Part shown: piece after piece, positions 34,286 through 43,603 of the stretch | Position numbering within the stretch: position 1 is the stretch's first letter | Layout: each line of letters begins with the position of its first letter | Source: Anaerobium acetethylicum | GTDB lineage: Bacteria; Bacillota; Clostridia; Lachnospirales; Lachnospiraceae | DNA length: 64,000 bases | Assembly (NCBI RefSeq): GCF_900096945.1 | Contig: NZ_FMKA01000005.1 | Span: forward strand, 62,001 to 126,000 | Reading direction: 5' to 3' | Program-made: the position numbers and the translations under genes | The notes under the pieces: generated by a model | What the model saw: the letters and a program-made list of their open reading frames with translations, nothing else | What the model was told of the DNA's origin: nothing | Databases searched by the model: none

Positions 34286-35407
34286 ATGAAGAATGTCAAT
34301 GAAAAGGAATTGAAAGAAAAACTGAATCTGGTTATCGAAAAACTGCTGAATTTAGGCGGACCTGATAATGCAGAAGAGCTTGAAACCCAGGGAGGCGAAG
34401 CAATCGGATTTTTCAAACGTGATTTTGGAATCCAGGAATGGGACTGGCCGCAAGGTGTAGGGCTCTACGGTCTTTTGAAGATCATGCAGCATGAAAAAAA
34501 TGACGAGTATAAGGAATTCCTGTACAAATGGTTCAAGGATAATATGGCTCAGGGACTGCCGTCGAAGAATATCAATACGACAACGCCGCTTTTAACCCTG
34601 GTGGAACTGAACGAGTACTATCATGATCCGGAATTCGAAGCTCTCTGCAAAAAATGGGGAGAATGGCTGATGAACTGCATCCCCAGAACAAAAGAAGGCG
34701 GATTCCAGCACGTTACAAGCGCCAACGGGGACCGTCAGGGAGTGCGTCTGAATGAAAACGAGATGTGGATCGATACTCTTTTCATGACAGTGCTTTTCCT
34801 GAATAAAATGGGCCAGAAATATAAGATTCAGGAATGGGTTGACGAGTCGATCCATCAGGTGCTGATTCACATTAAGTATCTGTATGACAAAAAGACCGGC
34901 TTATTCTATCATGGCTGGACATTTAACGAATACAACAATTTCGGAGAAATTTTCTGGTGCAGGGGCAACAGCTGGTTCACCCTTGGAATCCTCGACTATA
35001 TCGATATGTTCGAGGGTACGATGAATCCAGGAATTAAGAGCTTTATCATTGACACTTATAAAGCCCAGGTATCGGCGCTGAAAAAGCTTCAGAGCAAAAG
35101 CGGCCTTTGGCATACAGTGCTCACGGATCCATCCAGCTATGAGGAAGTATCAGGTTCCGCGGCTATAGCTGCCGGTATTTTAAAAGGAATCCGCTATGGG
35201 ATTTTAGATGATTCTTATCTGGAATGTGCAAAAAAAGCCATCAATGCCATTCTGAAAAACATAGATAAAGACGGAACGGTATTAAATGTATCCGGAGGCA
35301 CTGGTATGGGGTATGATGCGGATCATTACAAAAACATCCTGATTGCTCCGATGGCTTACGGCCAGTCCCTCACGATACTTGCACTGGCGGAAGCGCTGCG
35401 CTTTTAA
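34286..35407 (+). CDS. Unsaturated rhamnogalacturonyl hydrolase, GH105/GH88 family (YteR-like)
   Basis: A cytosolic 373-residue hydrolase with an alpha/alpha six-barrel. It removes the unsaturated uronic acid left by pectin or rhamnogalacturonan lyases. Matching motifs are 'NEMWIDTLFM' (D163 is the likely catalytic aspartate) and 'WCRGNSWFTLGILDY'. No signal peptide, so substrates must be imported, fitting the TRAP transporter next door. It is divergent from the AraC regulator with a 76-base intergenic space, and is followed by a terminator. Confidence 0.9.
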   Translation: MKNVNEKELKEKLNLVIEKLLNLGGPDNAEELETQGGEAIGFFKRDFGIQEWDWPQGVGLYGLLKIMQHEKNDEYKEFLYKWFKDNMAQGLPSKNINTTTPLLTLVELNEYYHDPEFEALCKKWGEWLMNCIPRTKEGGFQHVTSANGDRQGVRLNENEMWIDTLFMTVLFLNKMGQKYKIQEWVDESIHQVLIHIKYLYDKKTGLFYHGWTFNEYNNFGEIFWCRGNSWFTLGILDYIDMFEGTMNPGIKSFIIDTYKAQVSALKKLQSKSGLWHTVLTDPSSYEEVSGSAAIAAGILKGIRYGILDDSYLECAKKAINAILKNIDKDGTVLNVSGGTGMGYDADHYKNILIAPMAYGQSLTILALAEALRF

Positions 35408-35770
35408 ATATTACGGTAAATTTCTATATAGCAAGTAAAAAACTGGTCTTGAACAGCAGCATATCATTCAAGATAAAGAATGAAGAAACGCATAAAGCGG
35501 CAACTTTTAATAAGGTTACTGTTTTATGCGTTTTTGGATTTGTAAGATATCAGCCCGGACAGGGCGAATTTCGAATGTTTTTAGGATTGTGGGAACATAA
35601 AGTGAGGAACAGGGGTGCTGAACAGTTACATTTAAAGTTCATTTTAAGTACAGTGCCTATAATCAGAGTGTGAGCTGGTTAATGGAAAGGAAGAATTCAT
35701 GTAAATTTCACATTTGGCTCAAGAATTCATCACAATTGTGTATTATAATAAAAAAATAAGGAGATAACAG
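35408..35770. other. Intergenic region with terminator
   Basis: An 11-base stem 'aaacgcataaa' (35486-35496) with 'tttatgcgttt' (35523-35533) plus T run ends the GH105 transcript. TATAAT at 35744-35749 may be the -10 box for apbE, but no good -35 was seen. The open frame at 35449-35673 has no ribosome site and crosses the terminator. Confidence 0.6.
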
Positions 35771-36742
35771 ATGCAGGAAGATGTAGAAATCAAGTGCTTT
35801 GCGCTTGGAACATTCAATCAGATAAAAATTTATGGCTGCGAAAATAAAGAATTCATAGCGGACTGTATAGTAAAGAAACTCCAGACAATCGATGATCAGA
35901 TGTCTGCATTCAATGGAGACAGCGACATTTCAAAAATAGTTGCGTCTGCCGGAAATTCCTATGTAACGGTCCATGAGGATACCTTGAAGGTGTTGGAACG
36001 TGCCCTTTGGTATTACCACAGTTCTGATGGTGGGTTTGATATTACCATACGTCCTCTGGTTGAACTCTGGGGAATAGGGAAAAAGGATTCTTTTATTCCG
36101 GACAGGCAAGAGATTGAACATGTAAAAAGAAAGACAGACGCTTCAAAGCTGTTGACGAAACCGGATTCATTACAGGTGAAATTGGATATTCCAGAAGGGT
36201 CTGCAGACCTGGGCGGCATTGCAAAGGGATTTGCGGCGGATGAAGTGAAAAGGATCCTGCTCGAAAATGGGATTGAAAATGCCCTCATAAATCTGGGGGG
36301 AAATGTCGTTGCTATAGGGCGCCGGCATGATGGGAACTGCTGGAAGATAGGGATCCAGAACCCACTGGCACCGAGAGGAGAATATATCGGGATCCTGGAA
36401 GCTGAGAACAAAACAATCGTAACCTCAGGCAGCAACGAGCAGTTTTTCATAAAAGACAAAGTCAGATATCACCATATACTGGATCCACGGTCAGGTTATC
36501 CGGCGCAATCGGCACTTTTAAGTGTAACTGCGGTCTGCGACAAATCGATTGATGCAGATGCTCTTACGACTGCTTTGTTTGTATCAGGCGTTGAAAAGGG
36601 TATGGGACTGCTGAAGAAAGTGGGAGCCGAAGCAATTTTTATTACAGAAGATATGGAAATTAAAATTACGGATGGATTAAAAGGCAAATTTAAAATTACA
36701 GAATCAATAGATAAGGATAGGAGAGACATGTATGTCTGTTAA
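35771..36742 (+). CDS. apbE: FAD:protein FMN transferase (ApbE family)
   Basis: Attaches FMN from FAD through a phosphoester bond to threonine in FMN-binding domains. The 323 residues contain the family motifs 'DLGGIAKGFAAD' (146-157) and 'HHILDPRSGYP' (234-244). The stop overlaps the start of the next gene, which encodes two FMN-binding domains and is its evident substrate. Oddly, I see no signal peptide or lipobox, although its target domains appear to lie outside the membrane. Confidence 0.92.
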   Translation: MQEDVEIKCFALGTFNQIKIYGCENKEFIADCIVKKLQTIDDQMSAFNGDSDISKIVASAGNSYVTVHEDTLKVLERALWYYHSSDGGFDITIRPLVELWGIGKKDSFIPDRQEIEHVKRKTDASKLLTKPDSLQVKLDIPEGSADLGGIAKGFAADEVKRILLENGIENALINLGGNVVAIGRRHDGNCWKIGIQNPLAPRGEYIGILEAENKTIVTSGSNEQFFIKDKVRYHHILDPRSGYPAQSALLSVTAVCDKSIDADALTTALFVSGVEKGMGLLKKVGAEAIFITEDMEIKITDGLKGKFKITESIDKDRRDMYVC

Positions 36743-38384
36743 AAAGAAAATCAACTCACTACAAATATATAGAATCGCTGTTCAGATTATATTCTTTATA
36801 CTTTTACCCGGTTTTTATGCGGGTGCGTTCCTGGGACTGAAAACCCTTTATCTGGGAGCCGTCAGCGGCAATCTTGATTTGAGTACAAATCTGGTAAGCT
36901 TCATGGAAGCGATTGCTGTAATCCCGGTTACAATTTTGCTGGGACGGTTCTTCTGCGGCTGGATGTGCGCTTTTGGGGCGGTGAGCGACTGGCTTTATGC
37001 TTTTTCAAAAAAGGTATTTAAAACCAGGTTCAGGATATCTGAAAAAGCGGACAGCGTGTTGAAATCACTCAAATATATTTATCTTGTGCTGCTGGCAGCA
37101 TTATTATGGAATGTCGACTGGAGCTTCCTGGAAGGAACAAATCCGTGGGATGCTTTCGGCTTCATTTTCACGGTAAAAGGTGTTCCGGATATCGCCGGCG
37201 CCGTGGAGTATTTTGTATTCGGAACGATACTGCTAATCATTATTTTTGCAGCCTCAATGTTTGTTGAACGATTTTTCTGCAGATACCTTTGCCCTCTTGG
37301 AGCCGTATTTGCAGCGGTTTCAAAGGTCCGGTTCTTAAAGATCAAAAAGAACCGTGACAAGTGCGAAGCGTGTAAAATATGTACCAATAACTGTCCTATG
37401 GGAATTCCGATGTACAAGTACGATAAAATATCGACCGGTGAATGTATCCAGTGCCTTCGCTGTACAGCTGTATGTCCCAGAAACAATGCCCAGCTTGCTG
37501 TTGCTGATGCAAACGTAAACACGATTGTTGCAGGGACGCTTGCTGTTGCGGCTATCACTTCCATCTACTATACAGGGGAGGCCCTGGCGGGCGGTGGATC
37601 AGGTACAACTTCAACTTATACAGACACAGCAGCCGGGAAGTATACGGATGGTACTTATGAAGGCTCTGGAACTGGCTTCCATGGCGGAACAACGTCGGTA
37701 TCCGTTACAGTTGAAAACGGAAATATAACCGATGTGGAAATACTGTCCTATCAGGATGACAGGCCGTATTTTGAACGGGCAGAAAGCAGCGTAATCGCGC
37801 AGATTATCGAGACCCAGTCTTCTGATGTCGATGCTGTTTCAGGAGCGACCTACAGCAGCCGTGGAATCATGTCAGCTGTCGAAGATGCTCTTTCGATTAC
37901 AGGTAGTTCATCAGCCACCTATGATTCGGCAGCTTCCTATGACACAGCAGAGGAAGAGACCAATAGAGGAAAGCGTTCACATGCTTCTGTAGAAATTGCT
38001 GAAGATACGGCAGAAGACATGGCAGAAGATACGACAGACGAGAAAGATGTTTCTGCCGCTGATGAAAATACAGCCATCGACCAGGCTTCAGCTGCCGCTG
38101 TCGAAACCGGTGCATATGCAGATGGCACCTATGAAGGTTCGGGAATCGGGTTTAAAAATCGGACCACGACTGTTTCTGTTACGGTTTCAGGAGGTTTGAT
38201 TTCTGATGTAGCAGTTATTTCCTACGGAGATGACAGGCCATATTTTGAACGGGCAAAAAGCAGCGTCATATCACAGATTATTGAGACCCAGTCTTCAGAT
38301 GTCGATGCCGTTTCAGGAGCGACTTTCAGCAGCCGTGGAATCATGTCCGCTGTAGAAGATGCATTGGGGGGTGCAGTAAATTAA
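36732..38384 (+). CDS. NapH-type 4Fe-4S membrane protein with two FMN-binding domains
   Basis: A 550-residue electron-transfer protein. Residues 1 to about 200 hold four or five helices with the NapH/NosR cysteine motifs 'CGWMCAFG' and 'CRYLCPLG'. A ferredoxin module follows ('CEACKICTNNCPMG', 'CIQCLRCTAVCPRNN', about 210-255), then another helix, then two near-identical FMN_bind domains. Each carries the flavinylation motif DxxSGAT with the acceptor threonine at T373 and T531. Electrons would pass from cytosolic Fe-S centres to outer FMN groups. Its start lies 11 bases inside apbE with 'aggagag' upstream. The acceptor outside is unknown. Confidence 0.88.
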   Translation: MSVKKKINSLQIYRIAVQIIFFILLPGFYAGAFLGLKTLYLGAVSGNLDLSTNLVSFMEAIAVIPVTILLGRFFCGWMCAFGAVSDWLYAFSKKVFKTRFRISEKADSVLKSLKYIYLVLLAALLWNVDWSFLEGTNPWDAFGFIFTVKGVPDIAGAVEYFVFGTILLIIIFAASMFVERFFCRYLCPLGAVFAAVSKVRFLKIKKNRDKCEACKICTNNCPMGIPMYKYDKISTGECIQCLRCTAVCPRNNAQLAVADANVNTIVAGTLAVAAITSIYYTGEALAGGGSGTTSTYTDTAAGKYTDGTYEGSGTGFHGGTTSVSVTVENGNITDVEILSYQDDRPYFERAESSVIAQIIETQSSDVDAVSGATYSSRGIMSAVEDALSITGSSSATYDSAASYDTAEEETNRGKRSHASVEIAEDTAEDMAEDTTDEKDVSAADENTAIDQASAAAVETGAYADGTYEGSGIGFKNRTTTVSVTVSGGLISDVAVISYGDDRPYFERAKSSVISQIIETQSSDVDAVSGATFSSRGIMSAVEDALGGAVN

Positions 38385-38419
38385 AAAGCAGCGATTCTTA
38401 ATCGAATCGCTGCTTTTTT
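38383..38419. terminator. Bidirectional terminator
   Basis: 'aaaaagcagcgattc' pairs with 'gaatcgctgcttttt', with loop 'ttaatc'. It serves the convergent NapH-FMN and HAD genes. Confidence 0.9.
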
Positions 38420-38422
38420 CGT

Positions 38423-39250
38423 CTAGAGAACAAATTTTTCAATTGCATAGGCTACTCCGTCTTCCTCATTGGAGAGCGTGATGTAATCAGAGATCGCCTT
38501 GATTTCCGGGACGGCATTGCCCATAGCGACGCCAAGACCGGCTGCCTTGATCATGGCATAGTCGTTGTGGCTGTCGCCGCAGGCCATGATCTGTTCCGGA
38601 GCGATTCCAAGGATTTCACCTAAAGCAAGCAAGGCATTCCCTTTGTTTGCCGTTGCGGAATTAAGTTCCAGATTATTTGAGATTGCAGAGGTAACTGATA
38701 TGTCAGAAAATTCCTGGAGTTTCCGCAGGGCTTTTTCCCGTTCAGACATGTCGCGGAAAAGAAGGTTGATTTTTTCAAGCGGTTTGTTTCTGCCGACGAT
38801 ATAATCACGGGCATCTCCGTTAAAAAGCTTCTTCGTCTGGTGAAAATAGGGGATAAACGCAGTAGGCATATAATCATCAAGACGGTTGACAAATGAGCTG
38901 GACGCATAGCCGCAGCCATCAATATATACCTCCATCATGGAATCAAAGTCTGAAATGATTTCGAGTGCTTTTAAAGCCACGGGAAGGGTAATCAGATCCT
39001 CATAAATGAGTTCTCCATTTCTTAAATCGCGGATGGAAGAGCCATTTGAGGTGATTGCATAGTTGATTCCCTGAATGCTGGTGAATTCTGTGGGAAGACC
39101 CTGATATGGCCTTCCGGTTGCGGGAAGTACGGTGACGCCTTTATCGATTGCACTGCTGAATGCGTTCAGGGTGCGTTCAGTAATGTGCTTGTTGTCATTG
39201 AATACAGTTCCATCAAGGTCGAGACCTATCAGTTTGATATCATAGTTCAT
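38423..39250 (-). CDS. HAD superfamily Cof-type phosphatase
   Basis: A 275-residue HAD-IIB phosphatase. Motif I is 'IGLDLDGTVFND' and the metal-binding motif is 'CGDSHNDYAMIKAAGLGVAMGN'. ATG at 39250 follows 'aaaggtgg'. Same family as the gene at 24333, but the two are clearly diverged. Substrate unknown. Confidence 0.9.
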   Translation of the reverse strand: MNYDIKLIGLDLDGTVFNDNKHITERTLNAFSSAIDKGVTVLPATGRPYQGLPTEFTSIQGINYAITSNGSSIRDLRNGELIYEDLITLPVALKALEIISDFDSMMEVYIDGCGYASSSFVNRLDDYMPTAFIPYFHQTKKLFNGDARDYIVGRNKPLEKINLLFRDMSEREKALRKLQEFSDISVTSAISNNLELNSATANKGNALLALGEILGIAPEQIMACGDSHNDYAMIKAAGLGVAMGNAVPEIKAISDYITLSNEEDGVAYAIEKFVL

Positions 39251-39492
39251 AATAAAACCACCTTTCGTATAAAAATATAGCACAGAAATAAAATTGAGAC
39301 AATAGTTGAAAACAGCCAGGAAAATTGCCATGTGAATTGAAAATGTTGTATAATCAGAAGTAGCGGTCCGGTTATCAGGATGCGATTTGAATGACACAGG
39401 AGCAAAACGCTATAATCAGAGTCAATAGAAGAAAATCAGCGGACAAAGGTACTGAACAGTACCTGATTCAGATAAAAGAAAGGAAGAACAAT

Positions 39493-40500
39493 ATGAGTCA
39501 GATAACATTAGGAAACACGGGGATCATTGTGAATAAGAACGGATTCGGTGCGCTCCCGATCCAGCGAATCGGCATGGAGGAAGCAAAATTTATTTTGAGG
39601 AAAGCTTACGACAGTGGAATCAATTTTTTCGATACAGCCAGATTTTATACGGACAGCGAGAAAAAAATTGGATATGCACTGGACGACGTAAGGGACAAGA
39701 TCTATCTTGCATCAAAAACAATGTCTGCCAATGCGGAGGAATTCTGGCAGCATTTATATGCATCACTTGAAATGATGAATACGGATTATCTTGATGTTTT
39801 CCAGTTCCACAACCCGGCATTCTGTCCGAAACCAGGTGATGGAAGCGGGCTTTATGAAGCCATGCTGGAAGCAAAGGAAAAAGGAATGATCCGCCATATC
39901 GGAATCACGAACCACAGGATTAAGGTTGCTATGGAGGCCGCAGAATCAGGGCTTTATGAGACAATCCAGTTCCCGTTCAGCTACCTCGCGACTGAAGAAG
40001 AGATTGGGCTTGTGCAAAAGTGCAAGGAAAAGAAAATCGGCTTCATTGCCATGAAGGCGCTGTCGGGAGGGCTCATTACCAATTCTGCAGCCGCCTATGC
40101 ATATCTGGCGCAGTTTGATAATGTGCTTCCTATCTGGGGTGTGCAGAAAGAGACTGAACTTGATGAGTTCATTTCCTATATTGATAATCCGCCGGTGATG
40201 AATGAAGAATTGCTGTCTGTTATAGAGAAGGACAGGAAGGAACTGGGCGGAGAGTTCTGCAGAGGCTGCGGCTATTGCCTGCCATGTCCTGCGGGCATCG
40301 ATATCCCCACCGCTGCACGGATGTCGCTGATGATCAGGAGAGCTCCTGTTTCTGTGTACCTGAATGATGAGTGGAAGGCGAAGATGAAGAAGATCGAGGA
40401 CTGCATCCATTGCGACCATTGCAAAAATCACTGCCCTTACGGACTGGATACACCTGCGCTTCTGGAAAAGAATCTGGCTGATTATAAGAATTTCATTTAG
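39493..40500 (+). CDS. Aldo/keto reductase with C-terminal 4Fe-4S domain
   Basis: A 335-residue oxidoreductase. The barrel domain (1 to about 250) has the catalytic set: aspartate and tyrosine in 'DTARFYTDS', lysine in 'YLASKT', histidine in 'FQFHNP'. The C-terminal part has two cysteine clusters, 'CRGCGYCLPCPAG' and 'CIHCDHCKNHCPYG', like bacterial ferredoxins, so electrons may come from ferredoxin rather than only NADPH. ATG at 39493 is preceded by 'aggaag'. Common in anaerobes; substrate unknown. Confidence 0.9.
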   Translation: MSQITLGNTGIIVNKNGFGALPIQRIGMEEAKFILRKAYDSGINFFDTARFYTDSEKKIGYALDDVRDKIYLASKTMSANAEEFWQHLYASLEMMNTDYLDVFQFHNPAFCPKPGDGSGLYEAMLEAKEKGMIRHIGITNHRIKVAMEAAESGLYETIQFPFSYLATEEEIGLVQKCKEKKIGFIAMKALSGGLITNSAAAYAYLAQFDNVLPIWGVQKETELDEFISYIDNPPVMNEELLSVIEKDRKELGGEFCRGCGYCLPCPAGIDIPTAARMSLMIRRAPVSVYLNDEWKAKMKKIEDCIHCDHCKNHCPYGLDTPALLEKNLADYKNFI

Positions 40501-40784
40501 ACTGCCAAATTACTTTGTTCATATATCCTTTACCTTGAGATTATACGATTTTTATGAGGTTTTAATAGATGAAATTCTTTTTTAACAATTAGGAAAAAAA
40601 ACCCGGAAAACCTGTAAAAATGGTAAAAAATCAATTGAAATTTGCCACTATATGCGTATATAATAACTACACATTGTTGAATTTCGGCCCGAATTCATTA
40701 TTCGGGGAAGAGCAGGAATCATCCATATAGTGATTGTAGAACCTGGCTTGAAGAAACAGTTGTAAGAAAGCGAGGAAACAAGGA
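40501..40784. promoter_or_regulatory. Upstream region and promoter of the zinc-ribbon gene
   Basis: TTGAAA at 40635-40640 and TATAAT at 40659-40664 with an 18-base spacer. The leader contains a small hairpin 'cccgaa'/'ttcggg' (40689-40707). Nothing else recognisable. Confidence 0.6.
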
Positions 40785-41180
40785 ATGAAGGAAAAATTAA
40801 TCAGATTTATGCAGGGAAGGTATGGGGTCGACCAGCTGTCAAAAACTTTGCTGGCGGTATCATTCGTATTTGTCCTGTTGTCATCATTCACAGGAGTCCA
40901 GTTCTTTTACTGGATGTTCATTATGCTGGCTTTTTATTCATATTTCCGCGTGTTTTCGAAAAACACCTGCAGGCGCTATGAAGAGAACCAGAAATACATG
41001 AAATACCATAACAAGGTCAAATATTATTTTATCAGCAGGATGAATCTGATGAAGCAGAGGAAGGTCTATCATATCTATAAATGCCCGTCCTGCAAGCAGA
41101 AGATCAGGATTCCGAAGGGCAAGGGGAAAATCATGGTACGCTGCCCGAAATGCAGGACGGAATTCGTTAAGAAGAGCTGA
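40785..41180 (+). CDS. Small membrane protein with C-terminal zinc ribbon
   Basis: A 131-residue hypothetical protein: two closely spaced hydrophobic helices at about 22-55, a basic segment, then a zinc ribbon (about 100-125) with 'CPSCKQ' and 'CPKCRT' 16 residues apart. It is the arrangement of a membrane-tethered zinc-ribbon protein, known in many clostridia but without assigned function. The ATG has 'gcgagg' upstream. Confidence 0.75.
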   Translation: MKEKLIRFMQGRYGVDQLSKTLLAVSFVFVLLSSFTGVQFFYWMFIMLAFYSYFRVFSKNTCRRYEENQKYMKYHNKVKYYFISRMNLMKQRKVYHIYKCPSCKQKIRIPKGKGKIMVRCPKCRTEFVKKS

Positions 41181-41359
41181 ACGTGAATCCTGGTCAGCCA
41201 GGAAGGACATAGCCCGGAATGGCAGCCATGATTGTAAAAAAGCCCGTTTTGGGCTATAATCAGTATAAAAGATGCAGATGTGGTTTTTAAATGTGTGGTA
41301 AAGACATCTTCCTGCCGGATGCGGCATAATACATTCACGAAATAAGAGGGAGGGTTCGC

Positions 41360-41893
41360 ATGAAAAAATACAAGGTATTGTTTACCAGCCGTACAGGCAA
41401 TACAGAAAAGGTCGCAGTGAAGATTTATGAGGCAATTGCAGACAGTTCGAAGGATATCCAGAAAATCGAAGCATTTGAAGGCGGGGATGATGCGGAAATC
41501 TATTTTATAGGGTTCTGGGCTGACCACGGCAGCTGCAGCATGGAGGTTATGGACTGCCTTGATGAAATTCATGGGAAGAAGATTGCGTTGTTTGGAACCT
41601 GCGGCATGGGATCGAACAAAGAATATTATGCCGGAATAGAAGCAAGCGTCAGCGCTTTCATTCCAGATGACAACGAATATCTTGGAATGTTCCTCTGCCA
41701 GGGGAAAATGCCTATACAGGTCCGGAATAAGTATGAGGAAATGCTGAAACGCGATGCGGGTGATGAAAAGGCCAAATTTATGATCAAGAACTTCAATGAG
41801 GCGATGCTTCATCCTGACAAACGGGATCTGGAAAATGCGGCAGCATTTGCAAGTAAGATCGTTGAGGAAATTGAACACGGCATGTACGACTGA
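41360..41893 (+). CDS. Flavodoxin family protein (possibly BilS-like)
   Basis: A 177-residue flavodoxin-fold protein. The FMN phosphate loop is 'SRTGNTEKVA' near residue 10, followed by later conserved segments 'FGTCGMGSNKEYY' and 'LCQGKMP'. It resembles the flavodoxin-like proteins called BilS that accompany the bilirubin reductase BilR in gut Firmicutes, but no BilR gene is in the window, so only the flavodoxin call is secure. A strong 'gggagg' site precedes the start. Confidence 0.85.
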   Translation: MKKYKVLFTSRTGNTEKVAVKIYEAIADSSKDIQKIEAFEGGDDAEIYFIGFWADHGSCSMEVMDCLDEIHGKKIALFGTCGMGSNKEYYAGIEASVSAFIPDDNEYLGMFLCQGKMPIQVRNKYEEMLKRDAGDEKAKFMIKNFNEAMLHPDKRDLENAAAFASKIVEEIEHGMYD

Positions 41894-41984
41894 CGGCAGG
41901 CATACTTATACAGGAACTTAGGGATGGGTGGCTTGCAACAGCTGCCCATTTTATTGCAATGCCAACAGGAAAGCGAAGGAAAAA

Positions 41985-42464
41985 ATGGAGAAAACAATAG
42001 TGAATTTTAAGTGCAAGGATAGAAACCAGGAGAGGGACAGCATAGTTCTGTGTTTTGTTTCTTTTGCAATGGGAGCGGTGATTTCAGCGATAATTTCTAA
42101 TAATGGATATGACAGCTGGTTTGTGGATCTGATTCCGCTAATTACTCTTGCAGCCGGCATAATCATAGTGTCAAAAAAATACGGCGATTATACCGTGGAT
42201 GGCGGGGCTGAGTTTTCTGAAGAATCCTGTGAAGTGCGGGTAGGCAGGAAACTATTCAGCATCAGATATGACGAGATAGTCAGTCTGGATTACAAAAGCA
42301 ATTTTTACAGGATGAGCATGAAAGATATGGGATACACCCTGTGGATTAAGACACGGAGAAAAACATACAAAGTAACAACAGAAGAACTGGAAGCTGATAA
42401 GATACCATTCAGGGAAACCGGACTTTATGGTCTTTATGACGGTCTGAAAACAGCAACAGCATGA
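41985..42464 (+). CDS. Hypothetical membrane protein
   Basis: A 159-residue protein with two hydrophobic segments at about 20-65 and a soluble C-terminal part with alternating strands that suggests a PH-like domain (inference). ATG at 41985 follows 'gaagg'. An upstream in-frame extension from 41928 containing three cysteines lacks a ribosome site. Located between the flavodoxin and an ArsC-like gene. I do not recognise the family. Confidence 0.65.
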   Translation: MEKTIVNFKCKDRNQERDSIVLCFVSFAMGAVISAIISNNGYDSWFVDLIPLITLAAGIIIVSKKYGDYTVDGGAEFSEESCEVRVGRKLFSIRYDEIVSLDYKSNFYRMSMKDMGYTLWIKTRRKTYKVTTEELEADKIPFRETGLYGLYDGLKTATA

Positions 42465-42483
42465 CAGACTGGAGGTTTGAAAT

Positions 42484-42825
42484 TTGAATATTCAGATATT
42501 TGGAAAAACAAAATGTTTCGATACAAAGAAAGCAGAGCGTTATTTTAAAGAACGCGGAATAAAGTATCAGCTGATTGACCTGGCGCAGAAAGGAATGAGC
42601 AGAGGCGAGTTCAACAATGTGAAACAGGCTGTTGGCGGCTATGAAAAGCTGATTGACGAAAAGGCAAAGGATAAGGATACGCTTGTCCTGATTAAATATC
42701 TGGCAGAAGAGGACAGGGAAGAAAAGCTTCTTGAGAACCCTAAGCTTTTCAAAACGCCAATCGTAAGGGATGGAAAGAGGGCAACTGTAGGATATAGGCC
42801 TGAAATATGGAAAGGCTGGGAGTAA
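42484..42825 (+). CDS. ArsC/Spx family thioredoxin-fold protein
   Basis: A 113-residue protein of the arsenate reductase (ArsC/YffB/Spx) family: 'IFGKTKCFDTKKAERYF' at the N-terminus and 'KLFKTPIVRDGKRATVGY' near the C-terminus. It has one cysteine (C11) where classical members have C-x-x-C, so it resembles the single-cysteine ArsC type. Start is TTG with 'ggagg' 7 bases upstream. True arsenate reduction is uncertain. Confidence 0.82.
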   Translation: MNIQIFGKTKCFDTKKAERYFKERGIKYQLIDLAQKGMSRGEFNNVKQAVGGYEKLIDEKAKDKDTLVLIKYLAEEDREEKLLENPKLFKTPIVRDGKRATVGYRPEIWKGWE

Positions 42826-42859
42826 CTGTACATTGGAAGACAATCCGGGAGGTAAAGGA

Positions 42860-43426
42860 ATGAGTAAATTACAGGAGATTTTAGATCACAACAGGGTATT
42901 TGTTGAGGATAAGAAGTACTGCAAGTATATCACATCGAAGGAACCGAATAAGAAGATGGTTATTCTCTCATGCATGGACACCAGGCTTACGGAGCTTCTT
43001 CCAAAAGCCATGAACATCAGGAATGGCGATGTAAAGCTGATCAAGAATGCAGGTGCTACAATTATGCACCCGTTTGGAAGTATCATGAGGAGTATTGTAG
43101 TTGCGGTCTACGAGTTCCAGGCGGATGAGGTTTTTGTTGTCGGCCATCACGGCTGCGGGATGAGCAGCATCAATACAGATGAGATACTGAAAAAAGCCAC
43201 GGCGAGAGGCATAACCCCTGAGGTAATGGATACCTTGGGAAATGCAGGAATTGATATAAAAAAATGGCTGCATGGGTTTGACTCCGTTGAAGAATCGGTC
43301 AGAGAGAGTGTGGAACTGATCAAAAGACATCCCATGATTCCTGGTGACATAAGGGTACACGGTCTGATTATGGATCCCCAGACAGGCGGTCTGGAGGTTA
43401 TTATTGATGGATATGAGAATGATTAG
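42860..43426 (+). CDS. Beta-class carbonic anhydrase
   Basis: A 188-residue zinc enzyme interconverting CO2 and bicarbonate. Zinc ligands and the Asp-Arg pair are visible in 'LSCMDTRL' and 'VVGHHGCGM', with the intervening 'NIRNGDVKLIKNAGA' typical of the small beta-CA group. ATG at 42860 follows 'gggagg'. It probably shares a transcript with the ArsC-like gene. Confidence 0.9.
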   Translation: MSKLQEILDHNRVFVEDKKYCKYITSKEPNKKMVILSCMDTRLTELLPKAMNIRNGDVKLIKNAGATIMHPFGSIMRSIVVAVYEFQADEVFVVGHHGCGMSSINTDEILKKATARGITPEVMDTLGNAGIDIKKWLHGFDSVEESVRESVELIKRHPMIPGDIRVHGLIMDPQTGGLEVIIDGYEND

Positions 43427-43494
43427 CAGGTAGCAATCGAGGACATTGCCCTGAAATGTTACATAGCAACAGAATATGGTTTTATAAAAAAATG

Positions 43495-43534
43495 ACGCAG
43501 AAACAGCCGGGAGATTTTCCGGCTGTTTCTGCGT
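43495..43534. terminator. Perfect hairpin between convergent genes
   Basis: A 16-base perfect stem 'acgcagaaacagccgg'/'ccggctgtttctgcgt' with loop 'gagatttt'. It has only a weak T tract but lies exactly between the carbonic anhydrase and epimerase stops. Confidence 0.7.
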
Positions 43535-43603
43535 CTATGTCTTCTGATTCATTAGCTGATCAGAGCCGCGTATGTTATCATCATCTGATTTGTCAGCGTT
43601 CTG

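Noticed and set aside
35449-35673. Open frame of 74 codons after the GH105 gene
   Set aside because: It spans the terminator hairpin and has no ribosome site.
41928-41984. Cysteine-containing N-terminal extension (MACNSCPFYC) of the hypothetical membrane protein
   Set aside because: No ribosome site before it, while the ATG at 41985 has one.
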